From Deroplatys truncata (Eukaryota > Arthropoda > Insecta > Mantodea > Mantidae), in assembly GCA_030765065.1 (NCBI GenBank), contig CM060983.1, positions 44,576,067 to 44,640,066 on the forward strand: a stretch of 64,000 nt of DNA, written 5' to 3'. Under the pieces are notes generated by a model. That model was not told the origin of the DNA, ran no database searches, and saw nothing but the letters and a program-made list of their open reading frames with translations. Position numbers and translations under genes: made by a program. Positions 55,174-64,000 of the stretch are shown here, piece by piece; within the stretch, counting starts at the first letter, position 1; each line of letters starts with the position of its first letter.

Positions 55174-55739
55174 GTTTCGAAAATTTTAATTTTCTCAAAA
55201 ATGGCTCTAACAATTTTGATTAAAATATCATATGTTTAAGATATTTTCATGACAAATGAAATGCATATCTTGAATTTTCTGGGAATGTCTCCAAAAGTAT
55301 TCTTCACTGTGAACGACTTTTGCATAACTTTTAAACCATAAGAGATCTCGTATACGAAATTTTAGTATACAAAGAGTTAGATCGCGTTGAAATACACAAT
55401 TCGTATCATATACATTTTTTTGTTGGGTGAAACATTTTCGAGATATTGCTTGTTATTCCCTTAAATTTTCCCAATACTTATACTTTTTCTCAAATTCGTT
55501 ATTCATTTTTTTGTCCTGGTAATGCAAAGAGAATGGAATACTCCACATAGCAACCAGCTCTTAAAACATTTGACTATCGCTTAAAGCCTATCAATTCCCC
55601 TGCATCCACAAGAAAATTAGCAATAAGATTAACATCTGGATATCTCGATTAATATGAAGCATATGGGGAATAAGCGTTTTTAAAAATAGTTTATACAAGA
55701 GTAGAGAAAGTCATATGAGTGTAACACATCAGATTTTTT
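55174..55739 (+). mobile_element. R1 dispersed element, 5'-truncated, inserted in the tRNA array
   Basis: Starts within the GTTTCGAAAATTTTAATTTT block and runs to the normal 3' end (GTGTAACACATCAGATTTTT). It breaks the spacer of a tRNA-Glu unit: ACCGATCATCAC precedes it and TATCTGGTATGTACGCATAG follows. Confidence 0.8.
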
Positions 55740-56139
55740 CTATCTGGTATGTACGCATAGCAGCATCATAACTTCCTAAATCGGGAATTGAAAGCCGGAT
55801 GTCCTAGCCACTAGACCACATGGAAGCTGTTTCCCCCCCCCCTTTCTTTTTTTTTTTTTTCGCTGTTGTATTAACGTTTTCATTAGTGTCAACGCTGTGT
55901 GTATATAGAAGCAAAACAACTTGCTATGCCAGGAAAAGAAGCCGAGCCTCCCGAGGGTAAACTAGATATCTTACTCACCTATCCACATGTAACTGTTATA
56001 TATGTCGTACTAGTAATATTTTCGTTATTGTCATCACTATGTATGTCTTAAAAAAGAATAACAACTTCCCATGACGGAAATCAAACCCGCTCCTCATGGG
56101 CAAAAGGCCAGTCAGGCTAGCCACTAAATCACATGGGGC

Positions 56140-58619
56140 CGCTGTTTATCGCCGTTCTAGTAGCGTTTTCATTCATCGTTTTGTACGTTTTGAGGCAGTA
56201 TTTTTAACATTTAAATGATATCAGCCTGATTATATAATATAAAATATAATAACAGCCCGCCTTAAAGTAATATGTATACAAAATAATATATAAAGTGTAT
56301 GTAACAGTCATTGTATTATGTTTATATTATTATGTACATGTATAATAATGTTATGTGAATGTGTTACATAGTTTAACAATGTAGGAGCTGTGAGAATAGA
56401 AGCCGAAAGTTGCTAACAATGAGGTAACCTTGAGACAAGAATAAATTAGAAAGTTTAATAATGCTAGTAGTAATTCTTGGAACAATAATGTAATATTTAA
56501 AACCCTTTATAAATAACCAATCAAAAACTAGAAAAAGCTTAAGTTAAATAAAAGTACTCTATTGGAGTAAAGTTAGCCAATCAGAGACTTGAAATAGATG
56601 AAATTTGCAAATTCAGGCGGAAGACGGCGTTCTCAGCCGGACGGTATTAAGCAGCGTTCCCGAGCACTTAGATACGGTACAGGTTTAAGTGTGAGACATA
56701 AAACTTCATTACGGCAAGCATAAAAATAAAGTTTACTTATTAAAAAGTGCAATTAATAAATAATATCACAGCTCTACAGTATGATATATCAGTGAAGTGT
56801 CATTTAATCATGTGAAAGATTAATAAAAACAGAAATGAAGTAAAAATAATAATTTGTGTAATCCTTCATTCTTTAGCCACACCATCGCTCTAAGAGATAC
56901 ATGTTTCTACAAATTACTACTGACGCAGTCCAGACATACATATATAATAATTAAATAAACATTAAAATACAAAATTGATTTTTTTTAAACGTGGAGGCGA
57001 AGGCCACCGGAAAGTGAACGTGGTTGGAAATGCCTTCGCCGGCCGCAGGAAACTTTGTAACGTGCGTGGTCTAAACAACTTCAAGTTTGGCTCTCCAACA
57101 GCAGAAATACAACAACTTCAGTTTCCATAGTAACGAAAGAAATTCCCACACCAGGAGTCTTTTCTATAAAATTTTGTAAATCATTTTGTACTCCTGGTGT
57201 TTTAAGCATTTAAATATGCCAAATTACATACGTTTAGCATACTTTTAAAAATTAATACCACGATAATCAGAGTTCATCAAATGCTAAAAATGCACGTTTA
57301 CTTTTATCTGTGAACACAATTGTTTTGCCCGACCTTTGTTGCAAATATGGATCAGAATGAGAAATCAGGACGATGTATTATGCAGAGATATGAAAATACC
57401 AAATGCTACTAGTGTTACGATTCAAGGATATGTAAGATTAGTAACATCATGGGATCTCATCGAGTTAATGCTCTCCACATGCAGTGAGTGACATCCAGGA
57501 ACCTGCCCAGGAAATTCCCTTGGCTATTGACTGCTAAGGAGTTTGTTTGCTCGCATGCCTTGCATTGTTAGGATGAGCACAGTAATTTTCTCCGAGATAT
57601 GCTAAGAATGTCACTTCAAATCATCTCAAAAGGTGGCAGCACTTTCCAGGAAAAGCTGTTATGCAATAAACTTAAAGTACAGTTCTGCTCTAATGAGTAA
57701 TTACAAGATATAGTTCACAGGCATGCAGTGGCGGCCTGTGTGTTTTGTAAAATAAGATGGCAGATTTTTAAGGCTTTTAAATAACTTCGGTTTTACCTAC
57801 CCATTATCAATGTTTTTGTGTCTTTTCGGGGCTAAAATTTGAATAGAGTTAGGACGTAATTCAGTAAAACAGGGGCCAAACTAATTAGACAAAGTCCGCG
57901 TGGCTATGACTGTGCATGGCGAGTGATAAATATTTCTGATGGAAATGGTTGAAGTATTGTGAAGGAATGTTAGAAAAATATTCACTTGTTTTTCCTTTCT
58001 TTCTTCGAATAGAGAGTTAAGGGCATGTCGGAAGCTACTGGCAGGTAGGGAAGATTAGGAAGGCGTAGATACATTTCTGCTTAAGGTGAGAAAGCTGGTC
58101 TGAGAAGACTGGTATTAGAGGAGAGGATGTATACATATCCTGCCGGGTGTTGGTTGCTTTATTTTCCTTATTTTATGTCATTATTCAGGTATTATTATTA
58201 CTGTGATGCATTTACTTATCTTTCTTGGATGTTCTTTGGACAATATAATAGGCCACAGCAAAGTATGTGGTTTACTGTAATTTTGTGTTTTCTATTCTTA
58301 TTTAAGCTACTATATTTAACTGTGTTTATCTTACTGTTATATTGCCGTGAGTTACTTTTTCTCGCTTTCTTTACCATCCTGTGTATTATAAAAACGGATA
58401 CCGTCTTTTGATCGGTGCGACTGTTGAATATAGTAAATACACACCATCATCCATGTTTTCTAAAATTATTCATCCTGCACGTAAGAATCGTCAAGGATTG
58501 TTAAATTTCTATAATGTACTAATTCTGTAGGCAGTGACAACACTCAACTGATTAAAAGATAGGTAGAAATTATATGTCAGCCATGATAATTATTATACTC
58601 TCAAAATGAGTTCTTGAAA
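56140..58619. other. Unassigned AT-rich DNA beyond the array
   Basis: AT-rich sequence with no convincing gene. A hydrophobic 94-residue open frame (58127-58411, rich in Phe, Leu and Tyr) has no start context or homologue I can name. A stretch at about 56300-56780 has a promoter-like TATAAATAA and a polyadenylation-like AATAAAG and might be a solitary terminal repeat (see findings). Confidence 0.3.
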
Positions 58620-58895
58620 ATTAAACAATGGCCATCAACGTTTCGAAGGGTACTGTTTAAAATGTTGGCAAAAAGTATTTAAAGAATGGTAGCAAATATT
58701 TCCGAAATTGCCAATGCCACAAATATTTTATTAGAAAAAAATGTTTTATCTCAAAGAGCTATACATTTTTCATGCGGTAATTTTTTAAATTACCTATCAG
58801 TATTTATGTCAACTTTAAAACTGAAGAAGATTTAATTGGCGTTTCACAGAAAACTCAAGGTATATTATCCTGTTAATATCTCTAAAATATGATAC
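58620..58895 (-). mobile_element. R1 dispersed element, old internal fragment
   Basis: Diverged internal blocks: CAAATATTTCCGAAATTGCC, then TCTCAAAGAGCTATACATTT, then AGAAAACTCAAGGTATATTA. Ends not visible. Confidence 0.45.
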
Positions 58896-59001
58896 AATAA
58901 AACCCTAGCCGATAATTTTGTGGTAATTTTCGATTTTGCGTTAATAGCTGATAATAAACGTATAATGCCTTATTCTAAAAATAAATAAATAAATATATAC
59001 A

Positions 59002-59887
59002 GATATGTGTTGCACTCACATGACCTTCTCTACTCATGTACAAAGTATTTTTACAAACGCTTATGATCCATCTACTCCATATTAATCGAGATAAACATTT
59101 GCAGAAACTATCTTATTACTAATTTTCTTGTTGGTGCAAGGAGAATTGGCAGGCTTTAAGCGATAGTCAAATCTTTTAAGAGCTGGTTGCTAAGTGGAGC
59201 ATTCCATTCTCTTCGCATGTCCAGGAAATAAAAAAATAAACAAACGAATAACGAATTCCCATTTGAGGAAAAATATAGGTATTGGAAAATTGAAACAAAT
59301 AACAATAAATATCACGAAAATGGTTCAATCAGCCCAAAAAAAGTATATGACATGAATTGTGTGTTTTAACGAGATCTAATTTTTTTTTTGGTATAGCAAA
59401 ATTTTGTCAATCTCTTGCGGTTTTCCAGTTATACAAAAGTCATTCAGAATGAAGAAGACTTTTGGGGACATTTCCAGAAAATTCATGATATACATTTCAT
59501 TTGCCATAAACATATCTTAAACATATGATATTTCAATCAAAATCGTTAGAGACCTTTTTGAGAAAATCAAAATTTTTAAAAAATGCTCCATGTAAAGGGT
59601 AGTCTGTGACGGGGGGATTTTCTTGAAAATGTTCATGTCGTATTTTTGAAAGATACTGAACCTACATGCCAATTTTGGTTTTTATTCGGCTTTTCGTTTT
59701 TGAGTTACGCTGTCCACAGTCACACATCCACCCAGACACACATACACCACGAACCTTTTTCCAAAAATGATTTTTTTTTGGATTCAGGGAGCCTCAAAAC
59801 ATGTATTTCCGGTTAAATCTCGGTATCGAATTTTTGGTTGGAATGCAATACTTCCCCAACTTACTATACGTAGTAGAGAAAGTAATA
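59002..59887 (-). mobile_element. R1 dispersed element, full-length copy
   Basis: From CAGATATGTGTTGCACTCAC to ACTTACTATACGTAGTAGAG and AAAGTAATA. The CA tract is short and interrupted (about 59722-59748). It sits at the start of another R1 copy in the opposite orientation. Confidence 0.75.
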
Positions 59888-59889
59888 GC

Positions 59890-60190
59890 ATTTTAAAAAG
59901 TGTGTGGTGTGTGTTGGCTTGTGTGTATGGGTGTGTCAACAGTAAAACTCAAGCAGCAAAAGTCGAAAGAATAACAAACTAGGAATATAAGTCCATCATT
60001 TTTCAAAGATACAACACGAAGATTTTTCTTGAAATACCCTATCCCAAACAATCATCCACTAGTTTTTGTTTTGTCAAAAAGAGTTTAAACATTTTAGTTA
60101 AAGTATGGTATCTCTGAGATATTTTTACAAGTGATAAAATGCATATCTGGAATTTTCTGTGGACAACCTGTGAAGTCCTCTTCATACAAG
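59890..60190 (+). mobile_element. R1 dispersed element, older partial copy
   Basis: Begins at the microsatellite block (GTGTGTGGTGTGTGTTGGC) and continues through ACAACACGAAGATTTTTC and TGATAAAATGCATATCTGGA to CCTCTTCATACAAG. Its start was displaced by the copy at 59002-59887. Confidence 0.55.
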
Positions 60191-60299
60191 TATTTTCTCG
60201 TTCACGTCTTTTGTTTCTAATGAGTCAATGCAAAGAGGACAGAATGCCAAGACCTACATATAGAAGTAGGAGTAAGGAGTACGCAGTCGGAGGACCCTC

Positions 60300-60560
60300 C
60301 CAAAACTGGAACACAGCACCGCAAGCAGTGCGCAGTGATCCTTTATATTTCTAACGTGACTCCTGGGGGAGGATGGGTGGAGGCCCCAAAGGCGACTAGG
60401 TCCGGACAACGATGTGCACTAAAAAGGACGGGGTCCCTAATGATTCCAGATGGAGCATAACCTGTCACCAGCTAGCCACGTCTTAGCCCCGTGCCCACTG
60501 GTTCTGGGGGTCCCTGTGGTGCCCAGGAAGGGATGCCACAGGGGCCAACCAAACGACAGG
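60300..60560 (+). repeat. GC-rich repeat F
   Basis: Shares the layout and motifs of 30525-30725: AACGTGACTCCTGGGGGAGG, then GACGGGGTCCCTAATGATTC. The parent element is unknown. It may be the 3' half of a long SINE-A-type element. Confidence 0.45.
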
Positions 60561-61787
60561 TAGAAACCTTTTCAAAGTACACAAATCTATAGATTTAGCA
60601 ATATCAGTATGAAAGAAAGTGATTATTCCTATGTTAGTTACATTTTCCGAGGGACTTTTATGACTATATACAACAATTTCGGCGACAGTGTTTTTTTTAA
60701 TCCCCTTCCCGTTCATTCTGCCATTGGCGGAAAGTTGAATTTCCTGCAATTAGTGCTGGTAACCTAACTTACCTGCGTGTTTTGTCTCTTTTACTACACA
60801 TCGAAGGCGTTCGTGGTTCGAAAATTTTTAAGCCGTATTCTTTGCTTCAAATTTTGATGCTGCTATGCATACCTTTAGGTACGTTTAATGCTACTTGCTT
60901 TGTTGTTGAGTTCTACGATGTCGTCCTCTCCTAACTCGTTCTGCGTTGTCCGGTCCGCCAGCTGCGTCAGTGGTACAGTTATGAGTTCTTTGTCTCGGGG
61001 TATGCGTGAGTTTAGTGTGAAAGGATAACACCAGCTTAGTTAACTGATAAATTTTAATGTTGACTCAAGTATTCTGTTTGAAAAGAGTCGCCGACTGTTG
61101 AATTAAAGAATTAAATTATTTTTAGAATAATAATTAAGGAAGCGTCAGTTACCGTAACTCGCGGAACTGTTACTCGGAAATATCTCTCACAATAACCGCT
61201 AAATCTTTCTAACTCAAGCGCGTCACTAGACGCTACACAACTTGAAATGAAACTACCACACGAGTAATCACAAGAGCCGTCGCACGAGTAAGACACATGA
61301 TTTAGTAAAAAGTCAGATTAAAGTAAGTAACTCTGATTTAGATTGCATACACTTTTCTTAACTTAAGCTCAGCCTACCTATCGCTACCCCATCAACGTTC
61401 CTACTCACGCGGTCCAATCTTAAAACTCTACGTATATGTATCTGACACTGTTACTATGCGGTGCCTTGCTCAAATCCCAGAATTTCACTCCCTTTCTAAT
61501 TTACAGAATCCCTGTCTACGTGACTTTGCAAACGTACTGAACTATACCCTAACTGCATTCTAGGAGTCGTTATACTAATGCGTTCGCTACTCGACTGTTA
61601 CTAATGACCTTCCTTAACACGACACGCTAATGACTTGTTTCTCCGGACAAATCTTTTAACTCGTGCTTATTACAGTATACATTAATTTAATATACAGAAA
61701 TTATTTAGTGCAATAAGTTCTCTATCTTATCATCACTTCTTTATTTAGTTATTTATATCTTCCGGTTCAATAATTACGTTATCAACA
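60561..61787. other. Unassigned DNA, C-rich plus strand at 61330-61680
   Basis: No gene recognised. An 88-residue minus-strand frame (60483-60749) overlaps repeat F, and a 61-residue frame (61111-61296) has no domain. The part 61330-61680 shows a C over G excess on the plus strand, like 6040-6640. Confidence 0.3.
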
Positions 61788-62957
61788 TACGAGGGCGGTC
61801 CAAGAAGTACCCGATCTGACGTATATATAGCGGCTGTTGTTTCAAACAATTGACTGGTGGAAAGTACCAAACTTATAAAGCTTAAGTTTAAAGTTTGACG
61901 ATGCCACGTTGTTTAGTAATTGTTTGGCAGCCATTAATAGTGAACTCTCTCAGCAAATGTGTAAACATCGATAAAACTGGCCATCGTTATGTGATACAAT
62001 ACTTTTATTTGAAAGGCCTTTGTCCAACTAATATTAAAGCTGAGCTAGATTCTACTCTGGGGAAGTCTGCTCCTTCGTTTACAACAGTAAAGTATTGCGT
62101 GGCAGAGTTTAAGCGAGGCCGTACGAGCTGCCAAGACGAACATCGCTGTGGTCGACCAAATGAGGTGATCACGCCAGAAATTGTGAAGAAAATCCACAAA
62201 ATGGTATTGGATGACCGTCGACTGAAAGTGCACGAGCTAGCAGACATCGTAGGCATTTCAAAAAGTGCTGTACATCGCATACTAACTGAAAATTTAGACA
62301 TGTGAAAATTGTGCGCAAGATGGGTGCCTCGTTTACACACAATGGAGGAAAAGCAGCGTCATGAGAATGTTTCAGTCGAGGGTTTGGCGATGTTTCGCTG
62401 CAATAAAGCCGAGTTTTTGCATCGATTCATAACCATGGATGAAACATGGGTCCATCACTTCACACCTGAGACTAAGGAACAGTCAGAACAGTGGATTGAA
62501 GGGGGAGAATCGGCTCCAAAGAAGGCGAAGACAGTTCCATCTACAGGCAAGCTCACGGCGTCAGTTTTTTGGGATAAGCGTGGGATAATTTTCATTGATT
62601 ATCTTCAAAAAGGAAAAGCAATCAATGGCGAGTATTATGCAAACTTACTGCAACTTTGAATTATGAAATCAAGCAAAACCGGCCGCATTTAGCGAAAAAG
62701 AAAGTTCTGTTTCATCAAGACAATGCACCAGTTCACACATCCATTATCGCCATGACCAAAATCAATGAGTTAAAGTTCGATTTGCTTTCTCATGTACCCT
62801 ATTCTTCTCACTATAAATAGGGTATCGAAGCTATTGAACATCGCTGGGAAAAGGTGTATCGAGCTGAAAGGAGACTATGTAGAGAAATAAAGATGTTTTC
62901 TCCCAAAATATTTGTGTTTTCTTTGTTAGGTCGGGTACTTCTGGGACACCCCTCGTA
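61788..62957 (+). mobile_element. Mariner transposon with both ends
   Basis: A 1170-bp element bounded by TA at 61788-61789 and 62956-62957. The left terminal repeat reads CGAGGGCGGTCCAAGAAGTA then CCCGA; the right, on the opposite strand, CGAGGGGTGTCCCAGAAGTA then CCCGA. The inverted repeats are about 25 bp with three differences. Confidence 0.9.
61895..62890 (+). pseudogene. Mariner transposase, broken
   Basis: A helix-turn-helix region is clear: RYVIQYFYLKGLCPTNIKAE, then SFTTVKYCVAEFKRGRTSCQ, then RCGRPNEV and ELADIVGISKSAVHRIL. After an in-frame stop following LTENLDM, the catalytic part continues: FITMDETWVHHFTPETKEQS (first Asp), GKLTASVFWDKRGIIFIDYL, and, after a frame change near 62657, VLFHQDNAPVHTS (second Asp). 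The block with the third Asp is deleted, and the tail resumes with GIEAIEHRWEK and, in another frame, a DYVEK-like end. DETW and HQDNAPVHTS are typical of DD34D mariners. It is inactive: one stop, at least two frame changes and an internal deletion. Confidence 0.88.
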
Positions 62958-63914
62958 TGTGCATGAACTATATTAAATATCTTCGATTTATTATTAAATA
63001 TTGTTAATATTTATTTACCATTTAATTCATGCAGCAGCTAAGTATGTGCTGCAAGTTATTGATTTTTTAAGGTCAGCAATCAGGAGTGAATAATCAACTG
63101 CCACTTTGCCACCAAAATTAATACCGGTTACCTTGCTACTGCAACCACCATGTTCAACAGCTGTTAGTAAATTATTAATCATATTTTCTTGTAGGTACTA
63201 TTTCTATCACTTTCTGCCGTCTAAAAAAAGTAGCATGCTTTAAGTAAATCGGTGAATTTCGGAAGTAGATTCTTACTAATTCTCTAATATATATTTCCCA
63301 AATCTGCGAACTTATTTTCAAGCACACTGAGGCAAACGGCTAGGGGATGTGCACTTTTGCATTTTCAGGTTTCCTGTGACTGAGTAATTGGCTTGAAACG
63401 TCATTATTACATAAAATAAGGAAACTATAACTTAAACTCGTTTAGAGTCTGTTAAGAGAGAAGATAATTATTGCTATTACTGCACCGGAGTTCTTAGAAC
63501 ATAAGCTCGCCTCAAGCTTTACACGATGTGGCCATGTAGATGACCATCTTCGCAGAGTTGTGCAGAAAATATGTGACCGTTTCAAGGTAACGTCGCGTGT
63601 AAGCGGCAAGAGGACTTAAGTTGGGGACCATGTTACTTTTGAAACGTGGAGATAAGATTATACTGTTTAAAACTTCCGGCAAATTCTTGCACTAGGAACC
63701 CTCAAGCGGAGCTTACGTGGCGACATTTATGCAAATGCTGAATTTTTCAATAATTTATTACTTTCCTTAGCATATACCTACCAACATACTCCGCAGATAA
63801 GGAAGTGTTAAAAGTTCAAGATTTAGTTCAAGCTGTCTAAAAAATATATACCTACTGAAAATTGTCTGGAATGTCATATTTATAAAAACAAATGATTTTT
63901 TTTTACTCTATTTT
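62958..63914. other. Unassigned DNA
   Basis: No open frame, tRNA or known repeat was recognised in this stretch. Confidence 0.35.
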
Positions 63915-64000
63915 ATTTTACTCGCTTTAACTCAGTCATATCGCGACATCTGTTGGTGGATAACTCTTAGAACGATATGTGATGGACAGTTAGCCTTCTA
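63915..64000 (-). repeat. SINE-D repeat, reversed, cut by the window edge
   Basis: The plus strand reads TCATATCGCGACATCTGTTG and ATGGACAGTTAGCCTTCTA, the reverse of the SINE-D copies at 3218-3594 and 26040-26305. It continues beyond the window. Confidence 0.65.

Larger units (their letters stand above)
32081..56139 (-). repeat. Giant tandem tRNA-Glu array, about 165 units
   Basis: About 24 kb of head-to-tail units, each a tRNA-Glu gene or relic (usually 72 nt) plus a spacer of about 70 bp, all transcribed leftward. Between 32190 and 55056 I count 163 units, mean pitch 141 bp; three decayed units follow an R1 insertion at the right end. A sense unit reads: tRNA, a short TTTT-containing flank (typically TGTTTTGCTTC), the ATACATAGTGATGATC region, GTGAAAACGTTCTTAGAGC and ACAACAA before the next tRNA. 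Both Glu anticodons (CTC and TTC) occur. A minority of copies fold perfectly; most have one to many defects, and the defects fall into shared classes. Short plus-strand open frames of 60-95 residues that recur along the array are read-through of tRNA plus spacer. Confidence 0.95.
51394..56139 (-). repeat. Array block 5: 30 units, decaying right end with R1 insertion
   Basis: Left coordinates: 51394, 51537, 51680, 51821, 51964, 52107, 52250, 52393, 52536, 52679, 52822, 52964+, 53093+, 53212, 53355, 53497, 53639*, 53776, 53919, 54062+, 54197, 54340, 54483, 54627, 54770, 54913, 55056, then the R1 insertion 55174-55739, then badly decayed units at about 55772+, 55919 and 56066 (marks: * anticodon-arm deletion, + truncated). 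The last three have different spacers and C- and T-runs (about 55832-55860), so the border has not been homogenised recently. Confidence 0.8.

Noticed and set aside
32081-56139. CRISPR-like array, because of regular short repeats with spacers
   Set aside because: The repeated part is a tRNA-Glu sequence of 72 nt, the spacers are conserved rather than unique, and the DNA is clearly eukaryotic.
32081-56139. A SINE amplification rather than a tRNA gene array
   Set aside because: The units are strictly head to tail at constant pitch, have polymerase III stops instead of a SINE body, and lack A-rich tails or target duplications. Local tandem exchange explains them better.
58127-58411. A 94-residue hydrophobic open frame resembling a small membrane protein
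   Set aside because: TTT, TTA and TAT codons in AT-rich DNA make hydrophobic frames by chance. There is no supporting exon, start or homology signal.

Overview
The window reads as nuclear DNA of an arthropod, probably an insect with a large, repeat-rich genome. Supporting evidence is several decayed Tc1/mariner-superfamily transposons (two with mariner DD34D-type motifs), several tRNA-headed SINE families, many nested short transposons, and eukaryotic tRNA genes, including a tRNA-Ile(UAU) interrupted at the position animals use for its intron. I found no convincing host protein-coding gene. Every long open frame I examined lies in a repeat, a transposase relic or sequence with no recognisable protein.

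Layout. (1) 1-18.5 kb: a mosaic of one dispersed family, called R1 here (about 0.9 kb when complete, CA/GT microsatellite inside), repeatedly inserted into older R1 copies, mixed with SINEs and broken mariner-type transposons (320-716, 4083-4600, 6965-8755, 16581-17943). (2) 18.5-19.5 kb: a small, partly decayed tandem cluster of tRNA-Glu units with one perfect gene at 19185-19256. (3) 19.8-32 kb: more SINEs and R1, an inverted-repeat element (20623-21177), a second decayed tRNA-Glu cluster containing a divergent pair (27.0-27.7 kb), the intact-looking tRNA-Ile(UAU) at 28996-29087, and two trinucleotide microsatellites. (4) 32.1-56.1 kb: the outstanding feature, a tandem array of about 165 tRNA-Glu-like units, all on the minus strand, mean pitch about 141 bp. 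(5) 56-64 kb: unassigned AT-rich DNA, three R1 copies, a mariner with both ends (61788-62957) and SINE pieces.

The array mixes intact and near-intact tRNA-Glu genes of both isoacceptor types (anticodons CTC and TTC) with several amplified classes of defective copy. One class lacks much of the anticodon arm, one lacks the tRNA 5' end, one has C in place of the invariant U33. The spacer is conserved and usually puts an RNA polymerase III T4 terminator a few bases after the tRNA. Multi-unit blocks are repeated at exact offsets (992, 1273, 8033 and about 5931 bp), the signature of unequal exchange. It therefore behaves like a satellite whose repeat unit is a tRNA gene. R1 breakpoints abut the edges of the tRNA clusters.

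Limits: all boundaries were read by eye, repeat edges are good to perhaps 5-20 bp, and family names are inferences from motifs. No search was run.
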